Shown here piece by piece: positions 41,859 through 50,899 of a stretch of DNA of 64,000 nucleotides. The notes below the pieces were generated by a model. It had not been told where the DNA came from. It made no database searches and saw only the letters and a program-made list of their open reading frames with translations. Made by a program: the position numbers and the translations under genes. The stretch covers positions 62,001-126,000 of the forward strand of contig DAITBA010000010.1 in NCBI GenBank assembly GCA_036824005.1, in the 5' to 3' direction. Each line of letters opens with the position of its first letter. The first letter of the stretch is position 1. The DNA is from DAITBA01 sp036824005 (lineage in GTDB: Bacteria > Pseudomonadota > Gammaproteobacteria > Burkholderiales > Rhodocyclaceae).

Positions 41859-43331
41859 ATGAGTCGTGAGATCTTGTTGCTGGTGGACGCGCTGGCGCGC
41901 GAGAAGAACGTGGCCAAGGATATCGTCTTCGCCGCGCTGGAATCCGCCTTGGCCTCGGCGACCAAGAAGCGCATCAACGATGACGCCGACGTGCGCGTGG
42001 CGATCGATCGCAACAGCGGCGAGTACGAGTCGTTCCGGCGCTGGCATGTCGTGGCCGACGAGCTGGTCGAGAATGACGAGGCCGAGATCGGGCTGACCGA
42101 CGCCCAGACTCAGGTGTCCGACGTGCAGCTGGACGAGTACATCGAGGAGCCGCTGGAGCCGATCGAGTTCGGGCGCATCGGCGCCCAGGCTGCCAAGCAG
42201 GTGATCCTGCAAAAAATCCGCGATGCCGAGCGCGAGCAGGTGCTGAACGACTTCCTCGATCGCAAGGAACATCTCGTGACCGGCGCCATCAAGCGCATGG
42301 AGCGGGGCAATGCCATCATCGAGGCAGGTCGCATCGAGGCGTTGCTGCCGCGCGATCAGATGATTCCGAAGGAGAACCTGCGCGTCGGCGATCGCGTTCG
42401 GGCCTACCTGCTGCGCGTGGAGCGCGGCGGGCGCGGGCCGCAGCTCATTCTGTCGCGCACCGCGCCGGAGTTCATCATCAAACTGTTCGAGCTGGAGGTG
42501 CCGGAGATCGAGGACGGCCTGCTGGAGATCAAGTCCGCTGCTCGCGATCCGGGCGTGCGGGCGAAAATCGCCGTGAAGTCCAACGATCAGCGGGTGGACC
42601 CGATCGGCACCTGCGTCGGCATGCGCGGCTCGCGCGTCCAGGCGGTGACCAACGAGCTTGCCGGCGAACGCGTCGATATCGTTCTGTGGTCGGCCGATCC
42701 GGCCCAGTTCGTCATCGGTGCGCTGGCCCCCGCCGAAGTGAGCAGCATCGTCGTCGACGAGGACAGGCACAGTATGGACGTGGTGATCGACGAAGACAAT
42801 CTCGCCATCGCCATTGGCCGCGCCGGCCAGAACGTACGCCTGGCCTCGGAACTTACCGGCTGGACGATCAATCTGATGACGGTCGAAGAGTCGCAGCGCA
42901 AGGCCGAGGAGGAATCGGCCTTGATCCGGCAGCTGTTCATGGACAAGCTCGATGTGGACCAGGAGGTTGCTGACATTCTCATTCAGGAGGGTTTCTCGAC
43001 CCTGGAGGAGATTGCCTACGTGCCCATCGGCGAGATGCTGGAGATCGACGCCTTCGACGAGGAGACGGTCAACGAGCTGCGCAACCGCGCGCGCAATGTG
43101 CTGCTGACCGAGGCAATCGTGGACGAAGAGCAGCTGGAGAACGTGTCCGAGGATCTTCTCACCCTGGACGGAATGGACAAACCGCTGGCGGCGAAACTTG
43201 CCCGCGCCAACGTGCGCTCGCGCGACGATCTGGCCGATCTGGCGGTGGACGAGCTGGTTGAAATGACAGGTATCGAGGCGGAACGTGCCACGAACCTGAT
43301 TACCACGGCCCGCGCACACTGGTTCCAATAA
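41859..43331 (+). CDS. nusA: Transcription elongation/termination factor NusA
   Basis: A 490-residue RNA polymerase-binding factor that promotes pausing and takes part in termination and antitermination. Order: N-terminal RNAP-binding domain (about 1-130), S1 domain (about 135-200; KEHLVTGAIKRMERGNAIIEAG), KH1 and KH2 (about 200-345; GTCVGMRGSRVQAVTNELAGERVDI and AIAIGRAGQNVRLASELTGW), and two C-terminal acidic HhH repeats (about 365-490). The start ATG 41859 has GGAG eight bases upstream. The next gene, infB, begins 16 bases after the stop. Confidence 0.97.
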   Translation: MSREILLLVDALAREKNVAKDIVFAALESALASATKKRINDDADVRVAIDRNSGEYESFRRWHVVADELVENDEAEIGLTDAQTQVSDVQLDEYIEEPLEPIEFGRIGAQAAKQVILQKIRDAEREQVLNDFLDRKEHLVTGAIKRMERGNAIIEAGRIEALLPRDQMIPKENLRVGDRVRAYLLRVERGGRGPQLILSRTAPEFIIKLFELEVPEIEDGLLEIKSAARDPGVRAKIAVKSNDQRVDPIGTCVGMRGSRVQAVTNELAGERVDIVLWSADPAQFVIGALAPAEVSSIVVDEDRHSMDVVIDEDNLAIAIGRAGQNVRLASELTGWTINLMTVEESQRKAEEESALIRQLFMDKLDVDQEVADILIQEGFSTLEEIAYVPIGEMLEIDAFDEETVNELRNRARNVLLTEAIVDEEQLENVSEDLLTLDGMDKPLAAKLARANVRSRDDLADLAVDELVEMTGIEAERATNLITTARAHWFQ

Positions 43332-43347
43332 TAGCGGGGATCACTAC

Positions 43348-45903
43348 ATGGCACAGATGAGCGTATCCCAGTTCGCGACCGAGCTGAAAATGCCGGCCGG
43401 TGCGCTGCTCGAGCAGTTGCAGAAAGCCGGCGTGGACAAAACGGCCGAGAACGACGTCCTGAGCGAGCAGGACAAGAGCAAGCTGCTCGACTACCTGCGC
43501 CGGTCGCACGGCGCTACCGAAAGCAAGTCGAAGATCACGTTGACGCGCAAGCAGACGACGGAGATCAAGAAAGCCGATTCGAGCGGCAAGGCGCGAACGA
43601 TCCAGGTGGAAGTGCGCAAAAAGCGTGTCTTCGTCAAGCGCGACGCAGGCGAACTCACGGCGGAGCCGATTGGCGCGCCGACGGCGCCGCTGATCGATGC
43701 CGAACAGACGGCGCTTCGTGAAAGGGAATCGCAGCGCCAAGCCGAGCTGGCAGCCCGGCAGGCGGCGGATTTGAAGGAAAAGCAGGAGCGCGAGGCGCGC
43801 GCCCGCCAGGAAGCCGAGGAACGCCTGGCGGCGCTCCAGGCGGCGGCAGAGTCGGCTGCTCAGGCGCAGCAGGCATCTGCCGAAGGCGCGGCCCCGGCCC
43901 AGCCTGCGCCTGCAACGACCGGTACCCTGCACAAACCGGCGGCCAAGGGCGAGGCGAAGGAAGAAAAGAAAGGTGTCAAGAAGGCCGGCGCTGCGCCCGG
44001 CTGGAAGGACGAAGCGGCCAAGAAGCGCATGATCAAGACCCGCGGCGATGTCGGCGGTGCGGGCGGTTGGCGCGGCGGTCCCAGGGGTCGCCACGGCCGG
44101 CACGCCGAGGAGCACGTGCCGGTGCAAATGCCGCCCGAACCCATCGTGCGCGAAGTGCTGGTTCCCGAAACCATCACGGTCGCAGATCTTGCCCACAAGA
44201 TGTCGGTGAAGGCGGCGGAGGTGATCAAGACGCTCATGAAGATGGGCTCGATGGTGACCATCAACCAGGTGCTCGACCAGGAAACCGCCATGATCGTGGT
44301 CGAGGAAATGGGCCATGTCGCCAAGGCGGCCAAGATCGACGAGCCCGACGCCTATCTGACCGAGGCGGCAGCACAGCACGCCGATATCGCAGTGGAGCCG
44401 CGGGCGCCCGTGGTGACCGTCATGGGGCACGTGGACCACGGCAAGACTTCACTGCTCGACTACATTCGCAAGACCCGGGTTGCCAGCGGCGAAGCCGGCG
44501 GCATTACCCAGCATATCGGTGCCTACCACGTCGAGACGCCACGCGGCATGGTGACCTTCCTCGATACGCCGGGCCACGAGGCGTTTACCGCCATGCGCGC
44601 GCGCGGCGCCAAGGCCACCGACATCGTTGTCCTGGTCGTTGCTGCCGACGACGGCGTCATGCCGCAGACGAAGGAAGCAATCCACCACGCCAAGGCCGCC
44701 CAGGTGCCGCTGGTGGTGGCGATCAACAAGATCGACAAGCCGGAGGCCAATCCCGACCGGGTCAAGCAGGAATTGGTCACTGAAGGCGTCGTACCCGAGG
44801 AGTACGGCGGCGAATCCCCGTTCGTGCCGGTGTCGGCGAAGACCGGCCAGGGCATCGATGATTTGCTCGAGAACGTGCTGCTCCAGGCCGAAGTGCTGGA
44901 GCTTAAGGCGGCTAAGGATGCACCGGCCAAGGGGCTGGTCGTCGAAGCGCGCCTGGACAAGGGCAAGGGTCCGGTTGCCAGCATCCTGGTCCAGTCGGGC
45001 ACGCTGAAGCGGGGCGATGTCGTGCTCGCCGGCGCCGTCTTCGGCCGGGTACGCGCCATGCTCGATGAGAACGGCAAATCCGTGGAGCAGGCCGGCCCGT
45101 CCATACCGGTGGAAATTCAGGGCCTGTCGGACGTGCCCACGGCCGGCGACGAGGCAATGGTGCTCAACGACGAGCGCAAGGCACGCGAAATTGCGCTTTT
45201 CCGTCAAGGCAAGTTCCGCGACGTCAAACTCGCCAAACAGCAGGCGGCAAAGCTGGAGAACATGTTCGAGCAGATGGCCGAAGGCGAGGTGAAGTCCCTG
45301 GCTCTGGTCATCAAGGCGGACGTCCAGGGTTCCCAGGAGGCGCTCGCCCATTCGCTCGCCAAGCTCTCCACCGACGAAGTGAAGGTGAACGTCGTGCATG
45401 CGGCCGTCGGCGGCATCAGCGAATCGGACGTAAATCTTGCCTCGGCTTCCAACGGCGTGATCATCGGTTTCAACACCCGGGCGGACGCCCAGGCGCGAAA
45501 GCTTGCCGAACACCTCGGCGTCGACATCCGTTATTACAACATCATCTACGATGCGGTGGACGAAGTGAAGGCCGCCTTGTCCGGGATGCTGGCGCCGGAG
45601 AAGAAAGAGAACGTCATCGGCATGGTCGAGATCCGCCAGGTGTTCCGCATCTCCAAGGTCGGGGCGGTGGCCGGCTGCATGGTGCTCGACGGCATTGTCA
45701 AACGCGGCGCCCAGGTGCGCCTGCTGCGAGACAACGTCGTGGTCTTCACCGGCGAACTGGATTCGCTCAAGCGCTTCAAGGACGACGTGCGCGAGGTCAA
45801 GTCCGGATTCGAGTGCGGCCTGTCTCTGAAGAACTTCAACGACATCCAGGAAGGCGATCAGCTCGAGGTGTTCGAGATCCAGGAAGTGGCGCGTACGCTG
45901 TGA
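43348..45903 (+). CDS. infB: Translation initiation factor IF-2
   Basis: An 851-residue GTPase that brings initiator fMet-tRNA to the 30S subunit and promotes subunit joining. The N-terminal IF2_N domain (about 1-55) is followed by a long Lys/Glu/Ala/Gln-rich linker (about 60-260) and a second IF2_N (about 270-320). The GTPase follows (G1 GHVDHGKTS near 360; DTPGHE; NKID), then the beta-barrel and the C-terminal fMet-tRNA-binding domains. Linker length varies among bacteria and is ordinary here. It lies between nusA and rbfA. Confidence 0.97.
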   Translation: MAQMSVSQFATELKMPAGALLEQLQKAGVDKTAENDVLSEQDKSKLLDYLRRSHGATESKSKITLTRKQTTEIKKADSSGKARTIQVEVRKKRVFVKRDAGELTAEPIGAPTAPLIDAEQTALRERESQRQAELAARQAADLKEKQEREARARQEAEERLAALQAAAESAAQAQQASAEGAAPAQPAPATTGTLHKPAAKGEAKEEKKGVKKAGAAPGWKDEAAKKRMIKTRGDVGGAGGWRGGPRGRHGRHAEEHVPVQMPPEPIVREVLVPETITVADLAHKMSVKAAEVIKTLMKMGSMVTINQVLDQETAMIVVEEMGHVAKAAKIDEPDAYLTEAAAQHADIAVEPRAPVVTVMGHVDHGKTSLLDYIRKTRVASGEAGGITQHIGAYHVETPRGMVTFLDTPGHEAFTAMRARGAKATDIVVLVVAADDGVMPQTKEAIHHAKAAQVPLVVAINKIDKPEANPDRVKQELVTEGVVPEEYGGESPFVPVSAKTGQGIDDLLENVLLQAEVLELKAAKDAPAKGLVVEARLDKGKGPVASILVQSGTLKRGDVVLAGAVFGRVRAMLDENGKSVEQAGPSIPVEIQGLSDVPTAGDEAMVLNDERKAREIALFRQGKFRDVKLAKQQAAKLENMFEQMAEGEVKSLALVIKADVQGSQEALAHSLAKLSTDEVKVNVVHAAVGGISESDVNLASASNGVIIGFNTRADAQARKLAEHLGVDIRYYNIIYDAVDEVKAALSGMLAPEKKENVIGMVEIRQVFRISKVGAVAGCMVLDGIVKRGAQVRLLRDNVVVFTGELDSLKRFKDDVREVKSGFECGLSLKNFNDIQEGDQLEVFEIQEVARTL

Positions 45904-45937
45904 TCGTGCCTTCTCGTCCCGGATTCGGTGAGCGTTC

Positions 45938-46306
45938 TTGAAGAGCTTTTCCCGTTCCGACCGTGTCGCGGAGCAGATTCGGCGCGAACTGGCGGAGATC
46001 ATCCGGCTCGAACTCAAGGACCCGCGCGTGGGCATGATCACGCTCACCGACGTCGAGGTCAGTCCGGACTACGCCCACGCCAAGGTGTACTTCACGACGC
46101 TGGCCGAGGGCGATACCATCCACGACATCGAAGCCGGCCTGCGGCGGGCGGGCGGTTTCCTGCGTCGCGAACTGGGACGCCGAATCCACCTCCATACCCT
46201 GCCTGAGCTACATTTCGTCTTCGATGCATCCGTGGAGCGCGGTGCGCGCCTGTCGCGGCTCATCGACGAAGCACTCGCCTCGAGCAAAAAGGACGGCGAG
46301 GCCTAG
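45938..46306 (+). CDS. rbfA: 30S ribosome-binding factor A
   Basis: A 122-residue KH-fold ribosome assembly factor that binds free 30S particles and helps 16S 5' end maturation. The family pattern begins FSRSDRVAEQIRRELAEIIRLELKDPRVGMITLTDVEVS and has YAHAKVYFTTL in the middle. No ATG fits this frame; TTG 45938 gives the canonical N-terminus, so a TTG start is likely. The 3' end is 37 bases before truB. Conserved operon position. Confidence 0.94.
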   Translation: MKSFSRSDRVAEQIRRELAEIIRLELKDPRVGMITLTDVEVSPDYAHAKVYFTTLAEGDTIHDIEAGLRRAGGFLRRELGRRIHLHTLPELHFVFDASVERGARLSRLIDEALASSKKDGEA

Positions 46307-46343
46307 GCAGCGCCACCGTGCGCCCACCGCTACCCACGCACCG

Positions 46344-47294
46344 ATGATCACTGTCAGGCGCAAGACGGACCGGATTCGCGTGGACGGCGTGCTGCTGCTC
46401 GACAAGCCTGCCGGCGTCACGTCGAACGGAGCGCTGCAGGCGGCGAAACGCCTCCTCAATGCTGCCAAAAGCGGGCACACTGGCACTCTCGATCCCCTGG
46501 CCACGGGGCTGCTTCCCCTTTGCTTCGGCGAGGCGACGAAGTTCGCCCAGTCGCTTCTGGATGCCGACAAGGCGTATAGCGCTGTGCTCGAACTCGGCGT
46601 CACGACCACCACGGGCGATGCGGAGGGCGAGGTGCTGGCGCGCACCCCGGTGGCCGTGTCTCCCGAGCAGGTGGAAGCGGTACTGGTTCGGTTCCGCGGC
46701 GGCATCGAGCAGATCCCGCCCATGTATTCCGCCTTGAAGCACAATGGCCGCCCGCTCCACGAGCTTGCCCGGCGGGGGATCGAGGTCGACCGCGAACCGC
46801 GCCGCGTACGCATCCACGCGCTGGCATTGCGGTGCGTCGAAGGTAGCCGCATCGAGATCGACGTGCGATGCAGCAAGGGCACGTACGTGCGCACGCTGGC
46901 GACTGACATCGGCGCCGCGCTGGGCTGCGGTGCGCATCTGCGGCAACTGCGGCGTACCGCCATCGGCGCGCTGTCGCTCACCCAGGCCGTACCGCTCGAC
47001 CGTCTGGAGACGTCTGCCCCTGTCGAGCGAATGCACTTGTTACTTCCCGTGGACGCGTTGCTTGCGGATCTGCCGGCGTTGGCACTGGACGCCGACGCTG
47101 GGATGCGCTTTCTCCAGGGACAAGCCGTTGAACTGCCGCTGGTGCCGGCGCGATGCCGAGCGTATGTAGGCGGCCGATTCGTCGGACTCGGCGCTGCCGA
47201 TGCAACCGGGCGCCTCGCGCCGCGCCGGCTGGTAACGCAGTCCGGTTCGCTCCAGCCGACTTGCGGGGGAGCAGAAGTGCTTGAGTCCCAATAG
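46344..47294 (+). CDS. truB: tRNA pseudouridine-55 synthase
   Basis: A 316-residue enzyme making pseudouridine 55 in the T-loop of tRNAs. The catalytic aspartate is in GHTGTLDPLATGLLPLCFGEATKF near residue 47. The start MITVRRKTDRIRVDGVLLLDKP gives the expected N-terminus; a longer in-frame start at 46224 would overlap rbfA and lacks family similarity. The C-terminal PUA-like part ends beyond residue 230 (DAGMRFLQGQAVELP). The rpsO promoter overlaps its last codons. Confidence 0.95.
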   Translation: MITVRRKTDRIRVDGVLLLDKPAGVTSNGALQAAKRLLNAAKSGHTGTLDPLATGLLPLCFGEATKFAQSLLDADKAYSAVLELGVTTTTGDAEGEVLARTPVAVSPEQVEAVLVRFRGGIEQIPPMYSALKHNGRPLHELARRGIEVDREPRRVRIHALALRCVEGSRIEIDVRCSKGTYVRTLATDIGAALGCGAHLRQLRRTAIGALSLTQAVPLDRLETSAPVERMHLLLPVDALLADLPALALDADAGMRFLQGQAVELPLVPARCRAYVGGRFVGLGAADATGRLAPRRLVTQSGSLQPTCGGAEVLESQ

Positions 47295-47310
47295 CTTAAG
47301 CGGGTATAAT
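47281..47310 (+). promoter_or_regulatory. Promoter upstream of rpsO
   Basis: A -35 TTGAGT (47281-47286) and a -10 TATAAT (47305-47310) are separated by 18 bases. The -35 overlaps the 3' end of truB. It lies 39 bases before the rpsO start and would give rpsO its own promoter, as in E. coli. Confidence 0.75.
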
Positions 47311-47349
47311 TCCGCTCTTTCCGAGGATTCGGACGTCCGAGAGAGTAGC

Positions 47350-47619
47350 ATGGCCATCCAGAGTGCAGAAAAGACGAAAATCGTCGCTGATTTCCAGCGC
47401 GTGAAAGGCGACACCGGCTCCCCAGAGGTGCAAGTCGCGCTGCTGACGGCGCGCATAAATGGCCTCACCGGCCACTTCAAGACCAATGTCAAGGACCATC
47501 ACTCGCGCCGCGGCCTTCTGCGCATGGTCAGCAAGCGGCGCAAGATGCTCGACTACCTCAAGCGCAAGAACGCCGACAGTTACCGTTCGCTGATCGAGCG
47601 TCTTGGCTTGCGCAAGTAG
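47350..47619 (+). CDS. rpsO: 30S ribosomal protein S15
   Basis: The 89-residue S15, which binds 16S rRNA and forms an intersubunit bridge. The core TGSPEVQVALLTARINGLTGHFKTNVKDHHSRRGLLRMVSKRRKMLDYL is essentially invariant for the family. ATG 47350 gives MAIQSAEKTKIV, the usual start. A local promoter (47281-47310) and a terminator-like hairpin just before pnp (47673-47706) frame the gene, so it can be transcribed separately from truB and pnp. Confidence 0.97.
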   Translation: MAIQSAEKTKIVADFQRVKGDTGSPEVQVALLTARINGLTGHFKTNVKDHHSRRGLLRMVSKRRKMLDYLKRKNADSYRSLIERLGLRK

Positions 47620-47672
47620 TCGCGAACGACTGGAATGCCCCGTGGCACATCCCGCGGGCATGCATATCGAAT

Positions 47673-47706
47673 CCGGCGTGAGCCCGCGCGGCTGCGCCGG
47701 TTTTTT
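47673..47706 (+). terminator. Rho-independent terminator-like hairpin between rpsO and pnp
   Basis: The outer stem ccggcg/cgccgg (47673-47678 with 47695-47700) and inner stem agcc/ggct are followed by TTTTTT (47701-47706). It closes rpsO; pnp starts 30 bases later. In E. coli this junction holds a partial terminator and an RNase III site; only the hairpin and T-run are seen here. Confidence 0.85.
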
Positions 47707-47735
47707 GTTTTAGGTGCTCCTGAGAGGAAATCGCC

Positions 47736-49859
47736 TTGTTGAATCCAACTAGAAAGACATTTGCCTACGGCGCCCACACGGTAACCCTGGAAACCGGAGA
47801 GATCGCGCGCCAGGCTCACGGCGCAGTCGTCGTGAACATGGACGACACCGTCGTGCTGGCGACCGTGGTCGCCGCCCGCCAAGCCAAGCCCGGCCAAGAC
47901 TTCTTTCCACTCACGGTCGACTATGTCGAGAAGGTCTATGCCGCCGGACGCATCCCGGGCGGTTTCTTCAAGCGGGAGGGGCGGCCGTCGGAGAAGGAAA
48001 CGCTGACCTCGCGTCTCATCGATCGCCCGATCCGGCCCCTGTTCCCGGACGGTTTCTACAATGAAGTGCAGGTCGTGACGACCGTGTTGTCGAGCAACCC
48101 CGAAATCGATCCGGACGTTCCGGCGATGATCGGCGCCTCCGCGGCGCTCGCCATCTCGGGGATTCCCTTCAACGGGCCGATCGGCGCCGCGCGCGTCAGT
48201 TACATGGATGGCCAGTACATTCTCAACCCGACCATGTCGCAGGTGAAGGCCAGCGAGCTCAACCTCGTGGTTGCCGGCACGGCGGCTGCCGTGCTCATGG
48301 TCGAGTCGGAGGCACTCGAACTGTCAGAGGACGTAATGCTCGGGGCAGTCGTGTTCGGCCATCAGCAAATGCAGACCGCCATCAACGCCATCAACGAGCT
48401 GGTGGAGCAGGCGGGCAAGCCGGAGTGGGACTGGCAGCCGCCGCCGCGGGACGACGCGCTGCAGGCGAAGGTGGAAGGGCTGGCCGAGGCCGAGTTGCGC
48501 GATGCCTATCGCATCACCCAAAAGCAGTTGCGCAACGACAAAGTCAACGCACTGCGTAACCGCGTCGTCGATACACTGACGACCGAGGGCGACAACCCGC
48601 CGGAAGCGAACCACGTCAAGAACATCTTTTTCGATCTGGAAGCGAAGATCGTCCGCAGCCAGATACTCAATGGCGAACCGCGCATCGACGGCCGCGATAC
48701 GCGCACCGTGCGGCCGATCGCGATCCGTCATAGCGTGTTGCCGCGCACCCATGGCTCGGCGTTATTCACCCGTGGCGAAACCCAGGCCCTCGTGGTGGCG
48801 ACGCTGGGCACCGGTCGCGACGAGCAGATCATCGACGCACTGCAGGGCGAGTACAGGGAGCGCTTCATGCTCCACTACAACATGCCCCCGTTTGCGACCG
48901 GTGAAACGGGCCGCGTCGGAGCGCCCAAGCGCCGCGAGATCGGCCACGGGCGTCTGGCCAAGCGTGCCGTTGCGGCAGTGCTGCCCGGCCAGGAAGATTT
49001 CACCTATAGCATCCGGGTCGTGTCGGAGGTCACCGAATCGAACGGATCGAGTTCCATGGCGACGGTGTGCGGCGCGTCTCTGGCACTGATGGATGCCGGT
49101 GTGCCGCTCAAGGCCCATGTCGCCGGCATTGCCATGGGCCTGATCAAAGAGGGTAACCGCTTTGCCGTCCTGACCGACATCCTCGGCGACGAGGATCATC
49201 TCGGCGACATGGACTTCAAGGTCGCCGGCACCGAGAACGGCGTGACGGCCCTGCAGATGGACATCAAGATCCAGGGCATCACCAAGGAGATCATGCAGGT
49301 CGCGCTGGCGCAGGCGAAAGAGGGGCGCATGCACATCCTCGGCCTGATGAAGTCCTCCATGGCGACGCACCGCGGCGAGATCTCCACCTATGCGCCGCGC
49401 ATGATCACCATGAAGATCAATCCGGAGAAGATCCGCGACGTGATCGGCAAGGGCGGCGCGGTGATCCGCGCGCTGACGGAGGAGACGGGCACGGTGATCG
49501 ACATCGAGGACGACGGCACCGTCACCATCGCTTCGGTCAGCGCCGAGGCCGGCGCGCTGGCGAAGAAGCGCATCGAGGACATTACCGCCGAGGTCGAGGT
49601 CGGCCGGATTTACGAGGGCACGGTGCTGCGGCTACTGGACTTCGGCGCCATCGTCAGCGTGCTTCCGGGCAAGGACGGATTGCTGCACATTTCCCAGATC
49701 GCCAACGAGCGTGTCAATGCCGTCGCCGACTACCTCAAGGAAGGCCAGTCGGTGCGGGTGAAGGTGCTGGAAGCGGATGAGAAAGGACGCCTGCGCCTGA
49801 GCATGAAGGCCGTGGCGGCGGAAGAGGCGCAACAGAAGGCGCAGCAGCCGAGCTCGTAG
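47736..49859 (+). CDS. pnp: Polyribonucleotide nucleotidyltransferase (PNPase)
   Basis: A 707-residue 3'-5' phosphorolytic exoribonuclease of the degradosome. Two RNase PH-like halves (about 10-300 and 310-540) flank a helical linker, followed by a KH domain (NPEKIRDVIGKGGAVIRAL near 565) and an S1 domain (EGTVLRLLDFGAIVSVLPGKDGLLHISQI near 625). The start is TTG 47736: GAGGA lies seven bases upstream, and the sequence MLNPTRKTFAYG is standard. TTG 47739 in the same frame is an alternative. Two hairpins follow the gene. Confidence 0.97.
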   Translation: MLNPTRKTFAYGAHTVTLETGEIARQAHGAVVVNMDDTVVLATVVAARQAKPGQDFFPLTVDYVEKVYAAGRIPGGFFKREGRPSEKETLTSRLIDRPIRPLFPDGFYNEVQVVTTVLSSNPEIDPDVPAMIGASAALAISGIPFNGPIGAARVSYMDGQYILNPTMSQVKASELNLVVAGTAAAVLMVESEALELSEDVMLGAVVFGHQQMQTAINAINELVEQAGKPEWDWQPPPRDDALQAKVEGLAEAELRDAYRITQKQLRNDKVNALRNRVVDTLTTEGDNPPEANHVKNIFFDLEAKIVRSQILNGEPRIDGRDTRTVRPIAIRHSVLPRTHGSALFTRGETQALVVATLGTGRDEQIIDALQGEYRERFMLHYNMPPFATGETGRVGAPKRREIGHGRLAKRAVAAVLPGQEDFTYSIRVVSEVTESNGSSSMATVCGASLALMDAGVPLKAHVAGIAMGLIKEGNRFAVLTDILGDEDHLGDMDFKVAGTENGVTALQMDIKIQGITKEIMQVALAQAKEGRMHILGLMKSSMATHRGEISTYAPRMITMKINPEKIRDVIGKGGAVIRALTEETGTVIDIEDDGTVTIASVSAEAGALAKKRIEDITAEVEVGRIYEGTVLRLLDFGAIVSVLPGKDGLLHISQIANERVNAVADYLKEGQSVRVKVLEADEKGRLRLSMKAVAAEEAQQKAQQPSS

Positions 49860-49947
49860 GCAAGCCGGCAGGAGACCGCCGCTTCTTGGCGGTCCCCCGG
49901 CAGGTGCGGTGCTGGCCCAGCGCCGAATGAGGACACTGCCAGAAAGA

Positions 49948-49980
49948 CAACGCGGCCACTAAGGGCCGCGTTGCTTTTTC
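49948..49980. terminator. Strong intrinsic terminator after pnp, possibly bidirectional
   Basis: A 10-bp stem (caacgcggcc with ggccgcgttg, 6-base loop) is followed by CTTTTT on the plus strand. The minus strand side has a weaker T-rich run (gtctttct). pnp ends upstream and dksA converges from the other side, so the hairpin may stop both. A second hairpin without a T-run (gaccgcc/ggcggtc, about 49874-49894) lies just after pnp. Confidence 0.9.
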
Positions 49981-50002
49981 CGTCGGTCGGGCATGTGCGG
50001 CG

Positions 50003-50428
50003 CTATTTCGCCACCTGTTTCTCCCGCAGCTCCTCCAGCGTCTTGCAGTCGATGCATAGCGTCGCCGTCGGGCGTGCCTCCAGCCGCTTTAGGCCGATCT
50101 CCACACCGCAACTGTCGCAGTAGCCGTATTCGCCGTTTTCGATCCGCTGCAGGGCTTCATCGATCTTCTTGACCAGCTTGCGCTCGCGGTCCCGATTGCG
50201 CAGTTCCAGGGCGATGTCCGATTCCTGGCTGGCACGATCATTCGGATCGGCGAATACCGTGGCCTCGTCCTGCATGGTGTGCACAGTGCGCTCGATATCC
50301 TCCAGCAGTTCGTCCTTGAGCGTCTGCAGGATTTTGCGGAAGTGCGCCAGCTGCTTGTTATTCATGTATTCCTCGCCCTTCTTTGGGACGTAGGGCGCGA
50401 ATTGTTTATGAAGAATGTCTTCGGCCAT
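50003..50428 (-). CDS. dksA: RNA polymerase-binding transcription factor DksA
   Basis: A 141-residue DksA, which binds the RNA polymerase secondary channel and works with ppGpp on stable RNA and amino-acid promoters. The coiled-coil part contains the DPNDRASQESD region with acidic tip residues. The zinc finger CDSCGVEIGLKRLEARPTATLCIDC is intact. Start 50428 gives MAEDILHKQF; the same frame continues further upstream only as an antisense read of the tRNA genes. A promoter-like pair lies at 50460-50488 on the minus strand. The tRNA genes lie divergently upstream. Confidence 0.94.
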   Translation of the reverse strand: MAEDILHKQFAPYVPKKGEEYMNNKQLAHFRKILQTLKDELLEDIERTVHTMQDEATVFADPNDRASQESDIALELRNRDRERKLVKKIDEALQRIENGEYGYCDSCGVEIGLKRLEARPTATLCIDCKTLEELREKQVAK

Positions 50429-50459
50429 GATCGCGTTGTGGAAGCGGGACAAAACCAGC

Positions 50460-50488
50460 TTAATATCAGAAACGTCAGGGTGCTGCAA
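50460..50488 (-). promoter_or_regulatory. Candidate promoter of dksA
   Basis: Reading the minus strand, -35 TTGCAG (50483-50488) and -10 TATTAA (50460-50465) are separated by 17 bases. It is 32 bases upstream of the dksA ATG. The match is moderate. Confidence 0.55.
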
Positions 50489-50515
50489 GCCTTGATCCAA
50501 GCACCGGACGGCGGT

Positions 50516-50544
50516 TTGACCAACGGCAGGGCGGCGAGTAGAAT
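50516..50544 (+). promoter_or_regulatory. Promoter of the tRNA cluster
   Basis: -35 TTGACC (50516-50521), 17-base spacer, -10 TAGAAT (50539-50544). tRNA-Pro starts 11 bases after the -10, which is the usual spacing for stable RNA genes. Confidence 0.8.
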
Positions 50545-50554
50545 GCGCCCTCCT

Positions 50555-50631
50555 CGGGGTGTAGCGCAGCCTGGTAGCGCGCTTGCTTTGGGAGCAAGAT
50601 GTCGGGGGTTCAAATCCCTCCACCCCGACCA
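50555..50631 (+). tRNA. tRNA-Pro (TGG)
   Basis: A full cloverleaf with encoded CCA. Acceptor stem CGGGGTG/CACCCCG, T-stem ggggg/tccct-type arm with ttcaaat loop, and anticodon TGG in the loop of ttgcttTGGgagcaa. Promoter at 50516-50544. Confidence 0.95.
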
Positions 50632-50659
50632 GAGTGCTCGCCTCGGGACGCTCGATAGG

Positions 50660-50736
50660 CCGCCCGTAGCTCAACCGGATAGAGCACCGGCCTTCTAAGC
50701 CGGGGGTTACAGGTTCGAGTCCTGTCGGGCGGGCCA
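50660..50736 (+). tRNA. tRNA-Arg (TCT)
   Basis: Acceptor CCGCCCG/CGGGCGG pairs perfectly, discriminator G, encoded CCA. Anticodon stem CCGGC/GCCGG holds TCT; the T-stem is acagg/cctgt. Reads AGA codons and possibly AGG. It is 28 bases after tRNA-Pro. Confidence 0.94.
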
Positions 50737-50768
50737 ATGTGCGTACGATCACCTCGCGCGCACGCAGT

Positions 50769-50845
50769 GGTGGCGGTAGCTCAGCTGGTAGAGTCCCGGA
50801 TTGTGATTCCGGTCGTCGTGGGTTCGAGTCCCATCCGCCACCCCA
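50769..50845 (+). tRNA. tRNA-His (GTG)
   Basis: Extra G at -1 opposite C73, the identity mark of tRNA-His; acceptor GTGGCGG/CCGCCAC, encoded CCA, anticodon GTG in cggattGTGattccg. It is the last of the cluster; the region downstream is degraded. Confidence 0.95.
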
Positions 50846-50899
50846 AATTCCTTGTTGTCCGCGATCGTGCGCATGAGCGGTGCGGAATAGAGCCGCGAC

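Noticed and set aside
41715..43328. A 537-codon minus-strand frame opposite nusA
   Set aside because: Shadow of the nusA frame; no domain similarity and no ribosome site. The same holds for the long frames opposite infB (44449-46047) and the CNNM gene (18237-19964).
50769..50845. An attachment-site duplicate of the tRNA-His 3' end, sought downstream to define an island
   Set aside because: I found no second copy of the terminal bases in 50.85-55.3 kb, so no integrated element can be delimited.
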